Source: Rhodovulum sp. P5
Lineage (GTDB): Bacteria > Pseudomonadota > Alphaproteobacteria > Rhodobacterales > Rhodobacteraceae
DNA length: 64,000 bases
Reading direction: 5' to 3'
Assembly (NCBI RefSeq): GCF_002079305.1
Contig: NZ_CP015039.1
Location: 2,253,501 to 2,317,500, forward strand
Part shown: positions 20,294 to 30,114 of the stretch, one piece after another
How the letters are laid out: every line of letters starts with the position of its first letter
Position numbering within the stretch: position 1 is the stretch's first letter
Position numbers and translations under genes: made by a program
The notes under the pieces: generated by a model
Told to the model about the DNA's origin: nothing
Databases searched by the model: none
The model's input: only the letters and a program-made list of their open reading frames with translations

Positions 20294-22030
20294 TCATTTC
20301 TGAAAGACATACGTCCCCGGCGCCGGGGCCAGCGGCGGCAAGCCGTCCCCGGCGGCGCCCATCTGTGGCGGGGCCACCTTTTCCGGCGCGCTTTTCCCCG
20401 ACAGCCAAGCCGCCCAGTCGACCCACCAGGATCCTTCCTTGGCGTCGTGACGGGCAAACCACGTGTCCGGGTCCATATAGCTTTTTTCCGCGGTGCGATG
20501 ACCGATCCGGTAGAACCGGCGCTTGTGCCCCGGCTCTGACACCACGCCGCCGTTGTGCCCACCGGAGGTCAGCACGAAGACAAGCTCGTTCTCGGTAAAG
20601 AGTGTCACCTTGTAGACGGACCGCCACGGCGCGATGTGGTCCTTCTCGGTACCGACGACGAACATCGGCGCGTCGATATCCTTCAGCGCAATCACCCGCC
20701 CGTCGACGGCAAACCGGCCCGAAGTCAGGCGGTTTTCAAGGAACAGCCCGCGCAAGTATTCCGAATGCATCCGCGCCGGCATCCGCGTGGCATCGGCATT
20801 CCAGACCGAGATGTCGAATTCCGGTTCATCCTGCCCCATCAGATAGCGGCGCACCGCGCGCGACCAGACCAGTTCCTCTGACCTGAGCGCACGGAAGGCC
20901 CCGGCCATCTGCGTCTCGTCCAGGAACCCCTGATCCCACATCATGTCCTCAAGGAACGCCACCTGGCTTTCGTCGAGGAACAGCATCAACTCGCCCGCCT
21001 CGGTGAAATCGGTCTGCGCAGCCAGAAGCGTGACCGAGGCCAGGCGGTCATCGCCGTCCCGCGCCATGGTCGCCGCGGCAATCGACAGGATGGTGCCGCC
21101 AAGGCAATAGCCGCAAGCATGCACCTTCTGCCCCGGAACGATGCGCGTCACCGCATCAAGCGCGGCCATCACCCCCCGGCGCCGGTAATCGTCAAGCCCG
21201 ACATCGCGCTGCGCCGCGGTCGGATTGGCCCACGAGATCGCGAAGACGGTAAAGCCCTGCTCCACCAGATACCGGATCATCGAATTCTCAGGCCGCAGAT
21301 CGAGGATATAGTATTTCATGATCCACGCCGGCACGATCAGCACCGGTTCCGCATGGACCTTTTCCGTCGCCGGGCTGTACTGGATCAGTTCGAACAGCTC
21401 GTTGCGAAAGACGACCTCACCGGGCGTGCAGGCAAGCGTTTCGCCGACCTTGTACTTTCCTTCCGGCTCAGGCTTCTGGCCCGTCCACTGGGCCGCGATA
21501 TCCTCGGCCAGATGGCGCGCGCCCTCGGTCAGGTTGCGCCCGCCGCTTTCCAGCGTCGCCTCCATGATCTCGGGGTTGGTCAGGGCCGTGTTCGACGGCG
21601 ACATCGCGTCCAGCACCTGCCGCACCATGAACGCCGTCCGGTCGGAACTGTGCGGGCGGGTGCCGCGCACATATTCCGTGGCGTGATCCCACCAGTCCTG
21701 CGAGGCCAGGAAGGCCTGCTTCCAATAGGTATAGGGCGGCTTGTCCCATCCGGGGTGATCGAACCGGTGATCGCCCGGTTTGGGCTGGAACGGCGCATCG
21801 CCGGGGGGCCAGCCGCTGGCATGGACCGCAAGCTTGGCCATGGACTGCATGCCATGTTCGACCAGTTCCATCTGGCGGCCCGGCGCGCGGGCCAGATGCA
21901 TGCCCCAGTCGGCCCAGGCGGCCCAAGCCGCATGCGGCGATGTCCCGCCGGTCAGCCGGGCCATCACGGCACGGGAGGCCCGGTCAAGCGTGTCATAGGG
22001 GTGGGTGCGGTTGCCTTTGGGCGCGGTCAT
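20294..22030 (-). CDS. phaC: Class I poly(3-hydroxyalkanoate) synthase
   Basis: A 578-residue PHA synthase that polymerises 3-hydroxyacyl-CoA at the granule surface. The lipase-like box with the catalytic Cys is HACGYCLGGTILSIAAA, the Asp is expected in the VVGTEKDHIAPW region, and the His in SGGHNGGVVSEP. The N-terminal domain (NPEIMEATLESGG, LTEGARHLAED) and VLIVPAWIMKYYILDL are class I hallmarks. The start MTAPKGN at 22030 has AAGG upstream. No phaZ, phaP or phaR lies next to it. Confidence 0.96.
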   Translation of the reverse strand: MTAPKGNRTHPYDTLDRASRAVMARLTGGTSPHAAWAAWADWGMHLARAPGRQMELVEHGMQSMAKLAVHASGWPPGDAPFQPKPGDHRFDHPGWDKPPYTYWKQAFLASQDWWDHATEYVRGTRPHSSDRTAFMVRQVLDAMSPSNTALTNPEIMEATLESGGRNLTEGARHLAEDIAAQWTGQKPEPEGKYKVGETLACTPGEVVFRNELFELIQYSPATEKVHAEPVLIVPAWIMKYYILDLRPENSMIRYLVEQGFTVFAISWANPTAAQRDVGLDDYRRRGVMAALDAVTRIVPGQKVHACGYCLGGTILSIAAATMARDGDDRLASVTLLAAQTDFTEAGELMLFLDESQVAFLEDMMWDQGFLDETQMAGAFRALRSEELVWSRAVRRYLMGQDEPEFDISVWNADATRMPARMHSEYLRGLFLENRLTSGRFAVDGRVIALKDIDAPMFVVGTEKDHIAPWRSVYKVTLFTENELVFVLTSGGHNGGVVSEPGHKRRFYRIGHRTAEKSYMDPDTWFARHDAKEGSWWVDWAAWLSGKSAPEKVAPPQMGAAGDGLPPLAPAPGTYVFQK

Positions 22031-22144
22031 GGGCTGCCTTTTCGCTTCCGCCGGCCTTTGCGACCGGACCTTTCCGAAGCGATAGCAATCAAGGCCCAGC
22101 GCGTAAATGCTGCAGTGCAAAAGGCCCCTGCGGCACCGCAACGA

Positions 22145-22177
22145 AAAACCGCCCCGGCGGGTGACCGGGGCGGTTTT
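22145..22177 (-). terminator. rpmJ: Rho-independent terminator of rpmJ
   Basis: A perfect 13-bp stem (AAAACCGCCCCGG with CCGGGGCGGTTTT) and 7-base loop lies 21 bases past the rpmJ stop. On the minus strand it ends in TTTTT, a textbook intrinsic terminator. Confidence 0.85.
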
Positions 22178-22198
22178 GGAAACGTCCTGAAGCGCTGA

Positions 22199-22324
22199 TC
22201 AGCCCTGGCGGGCCTTGAAGCGGCGCTGGGTCTTGTTGATCACGTAGACCCGGCCCTTGCGGCGCACCACGCGGCAATCGCGGTGACGCTGCTTCAGCGA
22301 GCGGAGCGAGTTGCGGACCTTCAT
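22199..22324 (-). CDS. rpmJ: 50S ribosomal protein L36
   Basis: A 41-residue L36, too short for most gene callers. It reads [17 protein letters not shown], then [20 protein letters not shown] and a short basic end. It is the longer alphaproteobacterial L36 form whose zinc-ligand set is incomplete (one Cys visible). A GAGGAGAAGG Shine-Dalgarno precedes the ATG. It is not in the spc operon but stands alone between phaC and a tRNA gene, as is usual in this group. Confidence 0.95.
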   Translation of the reverse strand: MKVRNSLRSLKQRHRDCRVVRRKGRVYVINKTQRRFKARQG

Positions 22325-22400
22325 CGGCCTTCTCCTCATGTCGCGGCGCGTCCGTGCGCCTTGCAGGTTTCGCCAACCGGCCCGTCGGGCCGAAATTCGA

Positions 22401-22475
<75 letters not shown>

Positions 22476-22576
22476 ATCTCCGTCACTGTCCCACCTGCCC
22501 GAAAGAAAACGGACGCGGGCAGGACCGCGTCGGTTCGCAGGCGTATAAAAGGAGTCGGAAGAGGTTTCAAGGCCTT

Positions 22577-22604
22577 TTGGCAAATGTCGAAAGGTCGTTA
22601 TAAG
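22577..22604 (+). promoter_or_regulatory. Sigma-70-type promoter before the N-formylglutamate amidohydrolase gene
   Basis: TTGGCA (22577-22582) and TATAAG (22599-22604) are separated by 16 bases and end about 24 bases before the TTG start, giving a very short leader with AGGAGG at 22613-22618. Confidence 0.5.
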
Positions 22605-22627
22605 GGGAGGTAAGGAGGCAGAGCACC

Positions 22628-23485
22628 TTGCACGCCTACAGGCTCTACCGGCCGGAACGGCCGACCACCAGCGTCGTGTTTTCCTCGCCCCACAGCGGGC
22701 GGGATTACCCTTGGACATTCCTGCGCCAGTCCGTGCTTGACGAGCGGACGATCCGGTCGTCCGAGGATGCGTTCATGGACCTGCTGTTTGCCGAGGCGCC
22801 GGTTCACGGGGCCCCCCTGATCGCCGCCGTCGCCCCGCGCGCCTATGTCGATCTCAACCGCGCCAGCGATGAACTGGACCCCGCCGTGGTCGATGGCGCG
22901 AAGCTGGCCGGCCACAACCCCCGGATCAGTTCCGGCCTTGGCGTGATTCCCCGGGTCGTGGCAAACGGTCGCGCGATCTATCGCGGAAAGATCGACCTGA
23001 CCGAGGCGAAAACCCGTCTGTCCGTCTACTGGCACCCCTATCACGACCAGCTTCAGGCGCTGCTGGACGAGGCGCGCAACGATTTCGGCGAATCGGTGCT
23101 GATCGATTGCCACTCGATGCCGCGCGAAGCGATCGAAAGCGTGGCCACCGCAAAGAGCCCCCGGCCAGAGGTCGTGCTGGGCGACCGGTTCGGGGCCTCT
23201 GCCGCGCCCGACATCGTCGACCGGGTCGAGGCGATCTTTCGCGCCGCGGGGCTGCGGGTGGGGCGCAATGCGCCCTTTGCCGGGGCCTATATCACGCAGC
23301 GCTATGGCCGGCCCGCCCGCCGTCAGCATGCGATCCAGATCGAGATCGACCGCTCCCTCTACATGGACGAATCAGAGATCCGCCCGAATGCGGAGTTCGA
23401 TGATTTCCGGCGCCTGATGACATCCATCGTTGCCGATCTGGCCGATATCGGCCGGGCGGACGAAATCCCGCTCGCCGCGGAATAG
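22628..23485 (+). CDS. N-formylglutamate amidohydrolase family protein
   Basis: A 285-residue FGase/HutG-like amidohydrolase. Motifs include VFSSPHSGRDYP, RAYVDLNRASDELDP (metal/substrate site), VLIDCHSMPRE and AIQIEIDRSLYMDE. The family releases formate from N-formylglutamate (histidine degradation) or hydrolyses related N-acyl amino acids. The start is TTG with a perfect AGGAGG nine bases upstream; no better ATG/GTG start exists. No hut genes are nearby, so the true substrate is open. Confidence 0.88.
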   Translation: MHAYRLYRPERPTTSVVFSSPHSGRDYPWTFLRQSVLDERTIRSSEDAFMDLLFAEAPVHGAPLIAAVAPRAYVDLNRASDELDPAVVDGAKLAGHNPRISSGLGVIPRVVANGRAIYRGKIDLTEAKTRLSVYWHPYHDQLQALLDEARNDFGESVLIDCHSMPREAIESVATAKSPRPEVVLGDRFGASAAPDIVDRVEAIFRAAGLRVGRNAPFAGAYITQRYGRPARRQHAIQIEIDRSLYMDESEIRPNAEFDDFRRLMTSIVADLADIGRADEIPLAAE

Positions 23486-23497
23486 CCGAAGGCGGGG

Positions 23498-24751
23498 CTA
23501 TCGCAGGGCCCGACCCTTCAGGATCGCCTCGGGCCCGAAGCGCGCGCGGATCAGGTCGCTGGCCCGTTCCGCCGCGGCCCGCGTTTCCGCCTGCGGGTCG
23601 AGCAGGTCCCCCGATAGATCCGCGGCCTCGGCCGGCAGGATCTCGGACAGCCCCACGCCCAGCAGGCGGAACGGACCGGCCTCTTCGGTCTGATCCATCA
23701 ACCCGCGCGCCGTTCGGTAGATCCGGTCGGCGATCTGCGTGGGCTCGGTCAAGGCGTGCCGGCGCGTCAGCAGCCGGTGATCGGCGCGTTTGAGTTTCAG
23801 CACCACCACGCGGCCCGCCCGGCCCTTGGCCTTGGCCCGGTCCGAGACCTTTTCGGACATGCGCCACAAATGACCGTCAAGAATATCGGGGTCGGACGTG
23901 TCCTCGGCAAAGGTCGTCTCGTTGGAAATGCTCTTCACCGGCGCATTGGGGGATACCCGGCGGCTGTCCTCGCCCCGGGCCAGATGCCACAGCCGGTCGC
24001 CCATGCTGCCAAAGCGGGCGTGAAGATCCTGCCTGTCCCACCGCCGCAGGTCGGCAAAGCTGCGCACCCCGGCCTTTTCCAGCGCCGCCTGCCCGGCGGC
24101 ACCGACACCCCAGATCAGGCGCACCGGCTTGTCGGCCAGGAAATCCGCGGTGTCCGCCCGCCCGATCACGGCAAAGCCTTTCGGCTTGTCGAGGTCGGAG
24201 GCGATCTTGGCCAGGAACTTGTTGTGGGACAAGCCGATCGACCCGCTCAGCCCCAGCTCGTCCTCCATCCGCTTGACCAGCCGCGCCAGCAGAACGGCGG
24301 GCGGCGCCCCGTGCAGCCGCTGCGTCCCCGACAGATCCAGAAACGCCTCGTCCAGGGAAAGCGGTTCGATTGCCGGGGTGAGGTCTTCCATCATGCTGCG
24401 GATCGCGCGCGACGCCTCGGCATAGGCCGCGCCGCGCGGGCGGACCACCACCGCCTCGGGGCACAGTTGCAGCGCCTTGAACATCGGCATGGCCGAGCGC
24501 ACGCCCTTGATCCGGGCGATATAGCAGGCGGTAGAGACCACGCCGCGCCGTCCGCCGCCGACGATCACGGGCTTGTCCCGCAGATCGGGATTGTCGCGCT
24601 TTTCGACCGCGGCATAGAACGCGTCGCAATCCATATGGGCAACGGTCAGATCGAACAGTTCGGGATGCGCGATCACCCGCGGCCGCCCGCAGGCGGGGCA
24701 GCGCGTTCCGCTGTCAAAGGCGGTCAGGCAATCGCGGCAAAGGGCGGGCAT
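23498..24751 (-). CDS. dinB: DNA polymerase IV (Y-family) with N-terminal zinc-binding motif
   Basis: A 417-residue Y-family translesion polymerase. Palm motifs: VAHMDCDAFYAAVEKRDNP with the first metal Asp, and SLDEAFLDLSG with the second acidic cluster. The little finger follows (DLHARFGSMGDRLWHLARG). Before the polymerase core lies a short zinc-ribbon-like segment, CRDCLTAF then CPACGRP, an addition absent from E. coli DinB. The start at 24751 places this segment at the N-terminus. Catalytic residues appear intact. Confidence 0.93.
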   Translation of the reverse strand: MPALCRDCLTAFDSGTRCPACGRPRVIAHPELFDLTVAHMDCDAFYAAVEKRDNPDLRDKPVIVGGGRRGVVSTACYIARIKGVRSAMPMFKALQLCPEAVVVRPRGAAYAEASRAIRSMMEDLTPAIEPLSLDEAFLDLSGTQRLHGAPPAVLLARLVKRMEDELGLSGSIGLSHNKFLAKIASDLDKPKGFAVIGRADTADFLADKPVRLIWGVGAAGQAALEKAGVRSFADLRRWDRQDLHARFGSMGDRLWHLARGEDSRRVSPNAPVKSISNETTFAEDTSDPDILDGHLWRMSEKVSDRAKAKGRAGRVVVLKLKRADHRLLTRRHALTEPTQIADRIYRTARGLMDQTEEAGPFRLLGVGLSEILPAEAADLSGDLLDPQAETRAAAERASDLIRARFGPEAILKGRALR

Positions 24752-24878
24752 CGATCTGGGTCCGGCACGGGCCTTGCATGTCGCATGTCGGGCATGCTTG
24801 CCCGGCAGGATGCGCGCCAGGGCGCCGCCGGGCAAGGGCCGATGCGTTGCCAGACACCGGCGACGGGCCGGACCCGGC

Positions 24879-26207
24879 TCAGGCCTCCGTCATGGCGCGG
24901 GACGAAATCACCTGCAGCGGCTTGAGCAGATAGGCAAGGACCGACCGCCGCCCGGCCCGGATATCGGCCATCACCGTCATGCCCGGGCCGATCCGCCGAA
25001 GCTCCCCGTTCACGCCCTTCAGCGCATGCAGCTCTGTCGCGGTGAAGCCCAGTTTGACGCGGAAGAACGTCTCGCCGGATTCCTTGGTGAAACTCGACGG
25101 TGAAATCCGCACGACCTCCCCCAGCACATCGCCATAGCGGGTGAAGTCGTGGGTCAGGATCTTGATGCTTGCCTCCTGCCCGACCTCGACGCCGCCGATG
25201 CGGTCGGCCAGCACCTCGATCTCGGCAAAAACGCGTTCGGAATCGGGGATGATCTCGATCAGGGTTTCGCCGGGGCCGACGACCTCTCCGTCGCTTGAAA
25301 TGGTCAGGCTCTTGACGATGCCCGTCACCGGCGCGCGCAGCACCGCACGGGCGATCCGGTCGTTGATCTGGACAAGGCTTTCGCGGGTCCGCGCCAGTTC
25401 CTCGGCCTGCGCCTCCAGCCGTTCGGCCGCCTCGCGCCGGTATTCCGCCACCAGTTCGGCCTTCGACGTCTCCGCCCGGGTCGCCGCGGCCTTCTGCGCC
25501 TCGATCTCGGTCCCCAGTTCCAGGATTTCGCTTTCCTTCCGGATCACGGAAAGCTCGGTATCCTCGATGGTCAGAAGCGACACGACCTGCCGGCCCTTGG
25601 TCTTTTCGTAGCGCGCCATCTGTTCGTTCAGGATCGCCAGTTCCTCGCGCGCCTTGCCCCGCCGGGCGTCGTAGGATTTCATCCGCATCAGCGCGATGTC
25701 GCGTTCGGTGTCCAGCGTCTGGATCTGGGCCACGCGATAGGCGACCTCCTGCGCGTAGGACGGATCGGCGCTTTGCAGCAGGTCGTTGATCTTTTCCGCG
25801 CCGACCTGTGTCAGGTCCACCCGGACCAGATCCCGGAACCGGGCAACCTGAGTCTCCAGCCGGGCGGCGAGCGCCTCCAGCTTGTGTTTTTCCGACTTCA
25901 GATCGCCCATGTCGAGCACGGCCAGAACATCGCCGCGTTCGACATGCTCGCCCTCGCCGATGCGAAGTTCCGCCACCAGCCCGCCTTCCAGATGCTCCAC
26001 CTGCCGGGCAAGCCCCTCTGGCCGGACAAGACCCTGGCCGGAGACGACCTCGTAAACCGGGGTCTGCGACGCCCAGACCAGGAAAAAGGTCAGCCCCGCG
26101 GCAATCGCCCAGATCGTGATCCGGGCCGCCTGGCTGTCCCGGCGTTCCCCAAAATAGGGACTGATGGCAAGGGTTCTGTCGATGGGCCTGCCTGTCGCCT
26201 TGCTCAT
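24879..26207 (-). CDS. HlyD-family type I secretion membrane-fusion protein
   Basis: A 442-residue periplasmic adaptor: one membrane segment (about residues 28-46), a lipoyl/barrel half (GQGLVRPEGLARQVEHLEGG), a long coiled-coil hairpin (about 105-285), the second lipoyl half (RAPVTGIVKSLTISSDGEVV) and the C-terminal beta-barrel (GMTVMADIRAGRRSVLAYLLKPL), the classic HlyD ending. It links an inner-membrane ABC exporter to TolC. Its start overlaps the stop of the upstream ABC gene by four bases, so the three genes 24879-30114 are one operon. No substrate gene is next to it. Confidence 0.92.
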   Translation of the reverse strand: MSKATGRPIDRTLAISPYFGERRDSQAARITIWAIAAGLTFFLVWASQTPVYEVVSGQGLVRPEGLARQVEHLEGGLVAELRIGEGEHVERGDVLAVLDMGDLKSEKHKLEALAARLETQVARFRDLVRVDLTQVGAEKINDLLQSADPSYAQEVAYRVAQIQTLDTERDIALMRMKSYDARRGKAREELAILNEQMARYEKTKGRQVVSLLTIEDTELSVIRKESEILELGTEIEAQKAAATRAETSKAELVAEYRREAAERLEAQAEELARTRESLVQINDRIARAVLRAPVTGIVKSLTISSDGEVVGPGETLIEIIPDSERVFAEIEVLADRIGGVEVGQEASIKILTHDFTRYGDVLGEVVRISPSSFTKESGETFFRVKLGFTATELHALKGVNGELRRIGPGMTVMADIRAGRRSVLAYLLKPLQVISSRAMTEA

Positions 26208-28429
26208 TGCAATTTCTCCAGGTTCAGCTTGTCGGGATGGCCCGAGAAGACGAGTTTTCCGGCTTTCAGGGCCAAGACATGGTCCGCGCGTTTCAGGACC
26301 TTCTGCTTGTGCGTAACGAAGATCGTCGTCATCCGCTCCCGCCGCCGCGCAATGGCAGTGAACAGGCGCAGTTCATCCGCATGCGACAGGCCCGAGTCAG
26401 GCGAATCCAGCAACAGGATTACCGGGTCGCGCAACAGAAGCTGGGCAATGGCCAGTTTCGTGCGGAAGACCGGCGACAGGGAAATCTGGACCTCGCGCGT
26501 CAGGCGGGTATGAAACCCGTCCGGCAGCCCCTCGATCTGCGGCAGGATGCCAAGTTCGTCGCAGACCCGCTCCATTTCCCGCGTGGGCAGGCCGGGTGCG
26601 GTCAGGCGCAGGTTCTGCGCAACGGTCCCGTGAACCAGCAATGGCTTGTGTCCCATATAGCCGACAAGGTCGGTGCGCTGCATCGGGCCAAGCTGCTGCA
26701 TGTTGACCTCGCCCAGGAAGATCGCGCCGGCCTGCAACGAACACAGCCCCGCGACCGAGCGCAAAAGCGTCGTCTTGCCGGCACCGGTCGGGCCGCACAG
26801 GCAGGTGAGCTTGCCATAGGGCACCCGCGCCGACACCGCGTGCAACGCGGGCGCGTTGGTCAACGGATAGCGCATCACGACCTCTTCGATCCTGAGCGGC
26901 GGGCTCAACTGGCGGACGTTCTTTCGATCGGGCGTCATCACAGATGCGCCGCTGCGGCCCGGATCGATGCGCATCAGGTTGTCGATCTGGCCGAAGACCT
27001 TCAGCACCTCGGGCATGCGGACCGCCGTCGTCATGGCCTGCTGGACCGGCGCCAAAAGACGCGTCGTCAAAAGGATCGTGACGATGAACATGCCCGCGGA
27101 CATGTCGCCCTTCATCACCTCGCGCGCGCCGATCAGGATCACGCCCGACATCGTGACCGGCGCCAGAAGCACCGACACGTTCGCAAGTCTTTGACTGGCG
27201 CGGTCCAGTTCAAACTGGGCCGCGGCATAGCGTTCATAGATCGGCTGGATCCGCCCCGCGAAGGCGGGCCCAAGCCCGCGCTGCATGATCTCTGGCGATC
27301 TGTCCAGTGCCTCGCCCATACGGCGCAGATAATCCGAACGGACGAGGTTCATCTTCGTTCCGGCGGATCGCAAGCGGGGCACCGCCAAGATCGCCGCGAT
27401 GGCAAACCCGATCACGCTCAACACGATGAACAGCCCGACATGCGAGCAGGTGAAGAAGATCACGCCGACAAGCACCACGATGAACGGGATTTCGAATAGA
27501 ACCGTGGCCACCGGCCCGACGAAGAAATCGCGCACCGTCTCGAAATGCTTCATCCGGTTGATCTGATCGCTGACCGAGGATGCCTGCATCATGTTGAGCG
27601 GCAGCGACATCAGCTTGTCGTAGATCTCACCGGACAGGATATATTCGATCCGTGCCGATATGCGGGCCACGATCCGGGCGCGCACCTGCCGGATCGCAAG
27701 GTCGAAGGCGAAGAGCCCCCCCAAACCGATCATAAGCCCCAGAAGGGTATCCAGCGCCTTGGCCGGCAGCACCATCTGGAACACGAAGGCCACGGATTTG
27801 GATGCCACGACGACCAGCAGGCCCGACAGGATGGTCAGGAAGATCAGCAGTTGCAGTTCCGGCCGGAACCGCGACTCGATCCGCGACAGGACGGGGGCCA
27901 CGGGTTGTTTCTTGCGCGCCGTGTCCGCCTCGGCGCCGTCGACCAGCAGGCAGTTATAGCGCCGCCGCCGCCCGATGGAGATCTTCTGGCCCGTGTCGGG
28001 ATCGACCAGAACATCGCGCCCTTTCTCGTCGACCGAGCAGAACAGGATACGTTCCTGCGAATCCAGCACCATGGACCCGTTGGGCAGGCCGCCAAGATTG
28101 CGCCCATCCTGTTCGATCATCCGGGTCTCGAACCCCAGCCGGGACAGCACAAGGCGTAGTTCCAGCAGTTCGAACCGGTCCGGCATATGCGGGATGGCGT
28201 TGCTGAACTTGCGCAGATCGATCGGCCAGCCGCGGCGGCGCAGAACCTCCACCAGGGCCTTGGCTGCCGGCGCCTCGATCACGATGTCGCCGAAGCGGCC
28301 CAACTCCATGCCGGACAAGAGCATATCGCGATAGGGATCGACCAGGCCGTCCTGCGACGCCGGCGCCGCGGGCACGGCGCCCGTGTTGCGCAGGTCGAAA
28401 ACATCCGTGCCGCCGCCCAGAACCGTCAT
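26204..28429 (-). CDS. Type I secretion ABC transporter with inactive C39-like domain and altered NBD
   Basis: A 741-residue HlyB-type half-transporter. Residues ~20-155 form a C39-peptidase-like domain without the catalytic Cys, as in HlyB. About residues 170-460 are the transmembrane domain, then the nucleotide-binding domain. Walker A GPTGAGKTT (about 545) is intact and the H-loop FVTHK has His, but the Walker B is VILLLDSPDSG with Ser where the catalytic Glu is expected, and the signature reads ISLSPVF instead of LSGGQ. It overlaps both neighbours by ATGA. It probably forms a heterodimer with the product of 28426-30114. Confidence 0.9.
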   Translation of the reverse strand: MTVLGGGTDVFDLRNTGAVPAAPASQDGLVDPYRDMLLSGMELGRFGDIVIEAPAAKALVEVLRRRGWPIDLRKFSNAIPHMPDRFELLELRLVLSRLGFETRMIEQDGRNLGGLPNGSMVLDSQERILFCSVDEKGRDVLVDPDTGQKISIGRRRRYNCLLVDGAEADTARKKQPVAPVLSRIESRFRPELQLLIFLTILSGLLVVVASKSVAFVFQMVLPAKALDTLLGLMIGLGGLFAFDLAIRQVRARIVARISARIEYILSGEIYDKLMSLPLNMMQASSVSDQINRMKHFETVRDFFVGPVATVLFEIPFIVVLVGVIFFTCSHVGLFIVLSVIGFAIAAILAVPRLRSAGTKMNLVRSDYLRRMGEALDRSPEIMQRGLGPAFAGRIQPIYERYAAAQFELDRASQRLANVSVLLAPVTMSGVILIGAREVMKGDMSAGMFIVTILLTTRLLAPVQQAMTTAVRMPEVLKVFGQIDNLMRIDPGRSGASVMTPDRKNVRQLSPPLRIEEVVMRYPLTNAPALHAVSARVPYGKLTCLCGPTGAGKTTLLRSVAGLCSLQAGAIFLGEVNMQQLGPMQRTDLVGYMGHKPLLVHGTVAQNLRLTAPGLPTREMERVCDELGILPQIEGLPDGFHTRLTREVQISLSPVFRTKLAIAQLLLRDPVILLLDSPDSGLSHADELRLFTAIARRRERMTTIFVTHKQKVLKRADHVLALKAGKLVFSGHPDKLNLEKLQ

Positions 28430-30114
28430 TCGCCACCCCCGAAATCGAAGGCGCGTTCGACCCCCGTTTCCAGCACCCGCGTCTGGTGGACGCGGAAGTG
28501 GCGACTGGCGAGGCTGAGAAGCGACGGTTTGTAGGTGACCAGAACCTGAAGCGTGCCGGGGCGCAGCGCCTCGAAAAGGCCGCGCAGGGCGGCATCGGTG
28601 TAGACGTCGAACCCGTGATTGGCTTCGTCGAACAGGATCAGGTCGGGCTTGGTGACCAGACCGGAGATCATGACGGCCGCCGCGCGGACCGACTGCGGCA
28701 GCGCCGACTCGGTCTGCTTGGACACGTTCAGGCCGTATCCGTCCGGGTGGCGCATGATGAAATCGTGCAGGCCGAGGATCCGGGCCAGTTGCACCGCCTG
28801 CGCGCCGAACTCCTCTGACCGGAAGCCGGTCATGTTGTCCAGAAGCGTACCCTCGAAGAAATGATACTCCGACGACAGCAGGCTGACACGGTGTGCGATA
28901 TCCCGCGGGTCGTAGCTGTCCATCGGGCGGTCATTGATCAGGATTTGCCCCTTGGCGGGGCGTTGCTGCCCGGCAAGCACCGACAGGAAACGCGAACGCC
29001 CCGATCCTTCGGGGCCGACAAGCGAAATCGTGTCGCCCCGCTTGAGCGTCAACGAGATATTCTCAAGACAGCACTGTCCAGGGCTAGGCCCTGCGATACC
29101 GACGTCTTCCAGGGTCACGCTCTCGATCTGCTCCAGCCGGGTCTGGCCCTCGATCGCGGCGGGTGCGGCCAGCAGGCCCTCCACTTCCTTGATCGCCGGG
29201 CGCAGGTCGCGGCCACCGGCCAGCAAGGCCTCCATCCGCAAGGTCGGCTGGATGATCCGGCCGGTCAGCAGAACGCCGGCGGCCAGCCCGCCCATCGTCA
29301 TGTCGCCCCGCACCACCATCAGCGCGCCCAGCCCCGCCATCACGACCGGCGCGATCAGCGATATCGTTCCGGTCAGACCCTGGGTGAAACTCGTCAGCCC
29401 GTTGAGATCGCGGGTAATGCCGACGCTGCCGCCGATGAACCGCTCATACCGGCGCACCATCGCAGGCTCGATCCCCAGGGATTTGATCGTCTCGATCCCG
29501 GTCAAGCTTTCGATCAGGAAGGCATGGCGGCGCCGGTCGCGTTCCTGCCGTTCGTTGGTCAGCTTCAGGATGCGCGTCCGGAACGCCCAGACGATCACCG
29601 CCGACAGGATGCTGAGAACCGTCGCCCCCACCCCCATCACCGGAGAGATCAGCGCCATCACCGCGATGAAAAGGACAATGAACGGTATGTCGAGCAACGC
29701 CATCGCCACGTCGCTGCTGTGATGCTTGCGCACGCGCCCGATGCTCATGAAATGGTCCAGCAGGTCGCCCCGGGCCAGAAACCCCCGGTCGACGCCGGGG
29801 CCAAGCACCCGCGCCAGTGCCGCCCCGTGCACCTCGACCTCCTTGCGGAAGGCGCGCACCAGAACGGAATGCCCGCGGGCCAGCCGCAAGCGGTAGTCAA
29901 GCAGCGCCACGACCACGAGCGAGGCCACAAGCACGGACAGCGTTGCCGCCCCCGCATTCGGGATCACCCGGTCGAAGACGTGCAGGATCACAAGCGGCAG
30001 CGCGAGCGCGAAGATGTTCGTCACCATAGAGGCGACGAGCACATCGGCACCCAGCCGGGGCTTGATGGATCTGATCCTGTCAACCATTCGGAGACTTTCT
30101 TCGTTCCGCCGCAA
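28426..30114 (-). CDS. Type I secretion ABC transporter half with degenerate Walker A and H-loop
   Basis: A 562-residue ABC exporter half: transmembrane helices in residues ~25-300 (VASMVTNIFALALPLVILHVFDRVIPN at the start is typical of PrtD/HlyB types), then a nucleotide-binding domain. Walker A is GPEGSGRSR, the invariant Lys replaced by Arg (about 366). Walker B ILFDEANHGFD keeps the Glu. The signature reads ALPQSV, and the H-loop region VLVTYKPS has Tyr for His. It is first in the operon. Its defects complement those of the partner ATPase only partly. Confidence 0.9.
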   Translation of the reverse strand: MRRNEESLRMVDRIRSIKPRLGADVLVASMVTNIFALALPLVILHVFDRVIPNAGAATLSVLVASLVVVALLDYRLRLARGHSVLVRAFRKEVEVHGAALARVLGPGVDRGFLARGDLLDHFMSIGRVRKHHSSDVAMALLDIPFIVLFIAVMALISPVMGVGATVLSILSAVIVWAFRTRILKLTNERQERDRRRHAFLIESLTGIETIKSLGIEPAMVRRYERFIGGSVGITRDLNGLTSFTQGLTGTISLIAPVVMAGLGALMVVRGDMTMGGLAAGVLLTGRIIQPTLRMEALLAGGRDLRPAIKEVEGLLAAPAAIEGQTRLEQIESVTLEDVGIAGPSPGQCCLENISLTLKRGDTISLVGPEGSGRSRFLSVLAGQQRPAKGQILINDRPMDSYDPRDIAHRVSLLSSEYHFFEGTLLDNMTGFRSEEFGAQAVQLARILGLHDFIMRHPDGYGLNVSKQTESALPQSVRAAAVMISGLVTKPDLILFDEANHGFDVYTDAALRGLFEALRPGTLQVLVTYKPSLLSLASRHFRVHQTRVLETGVERAFDFGGGE

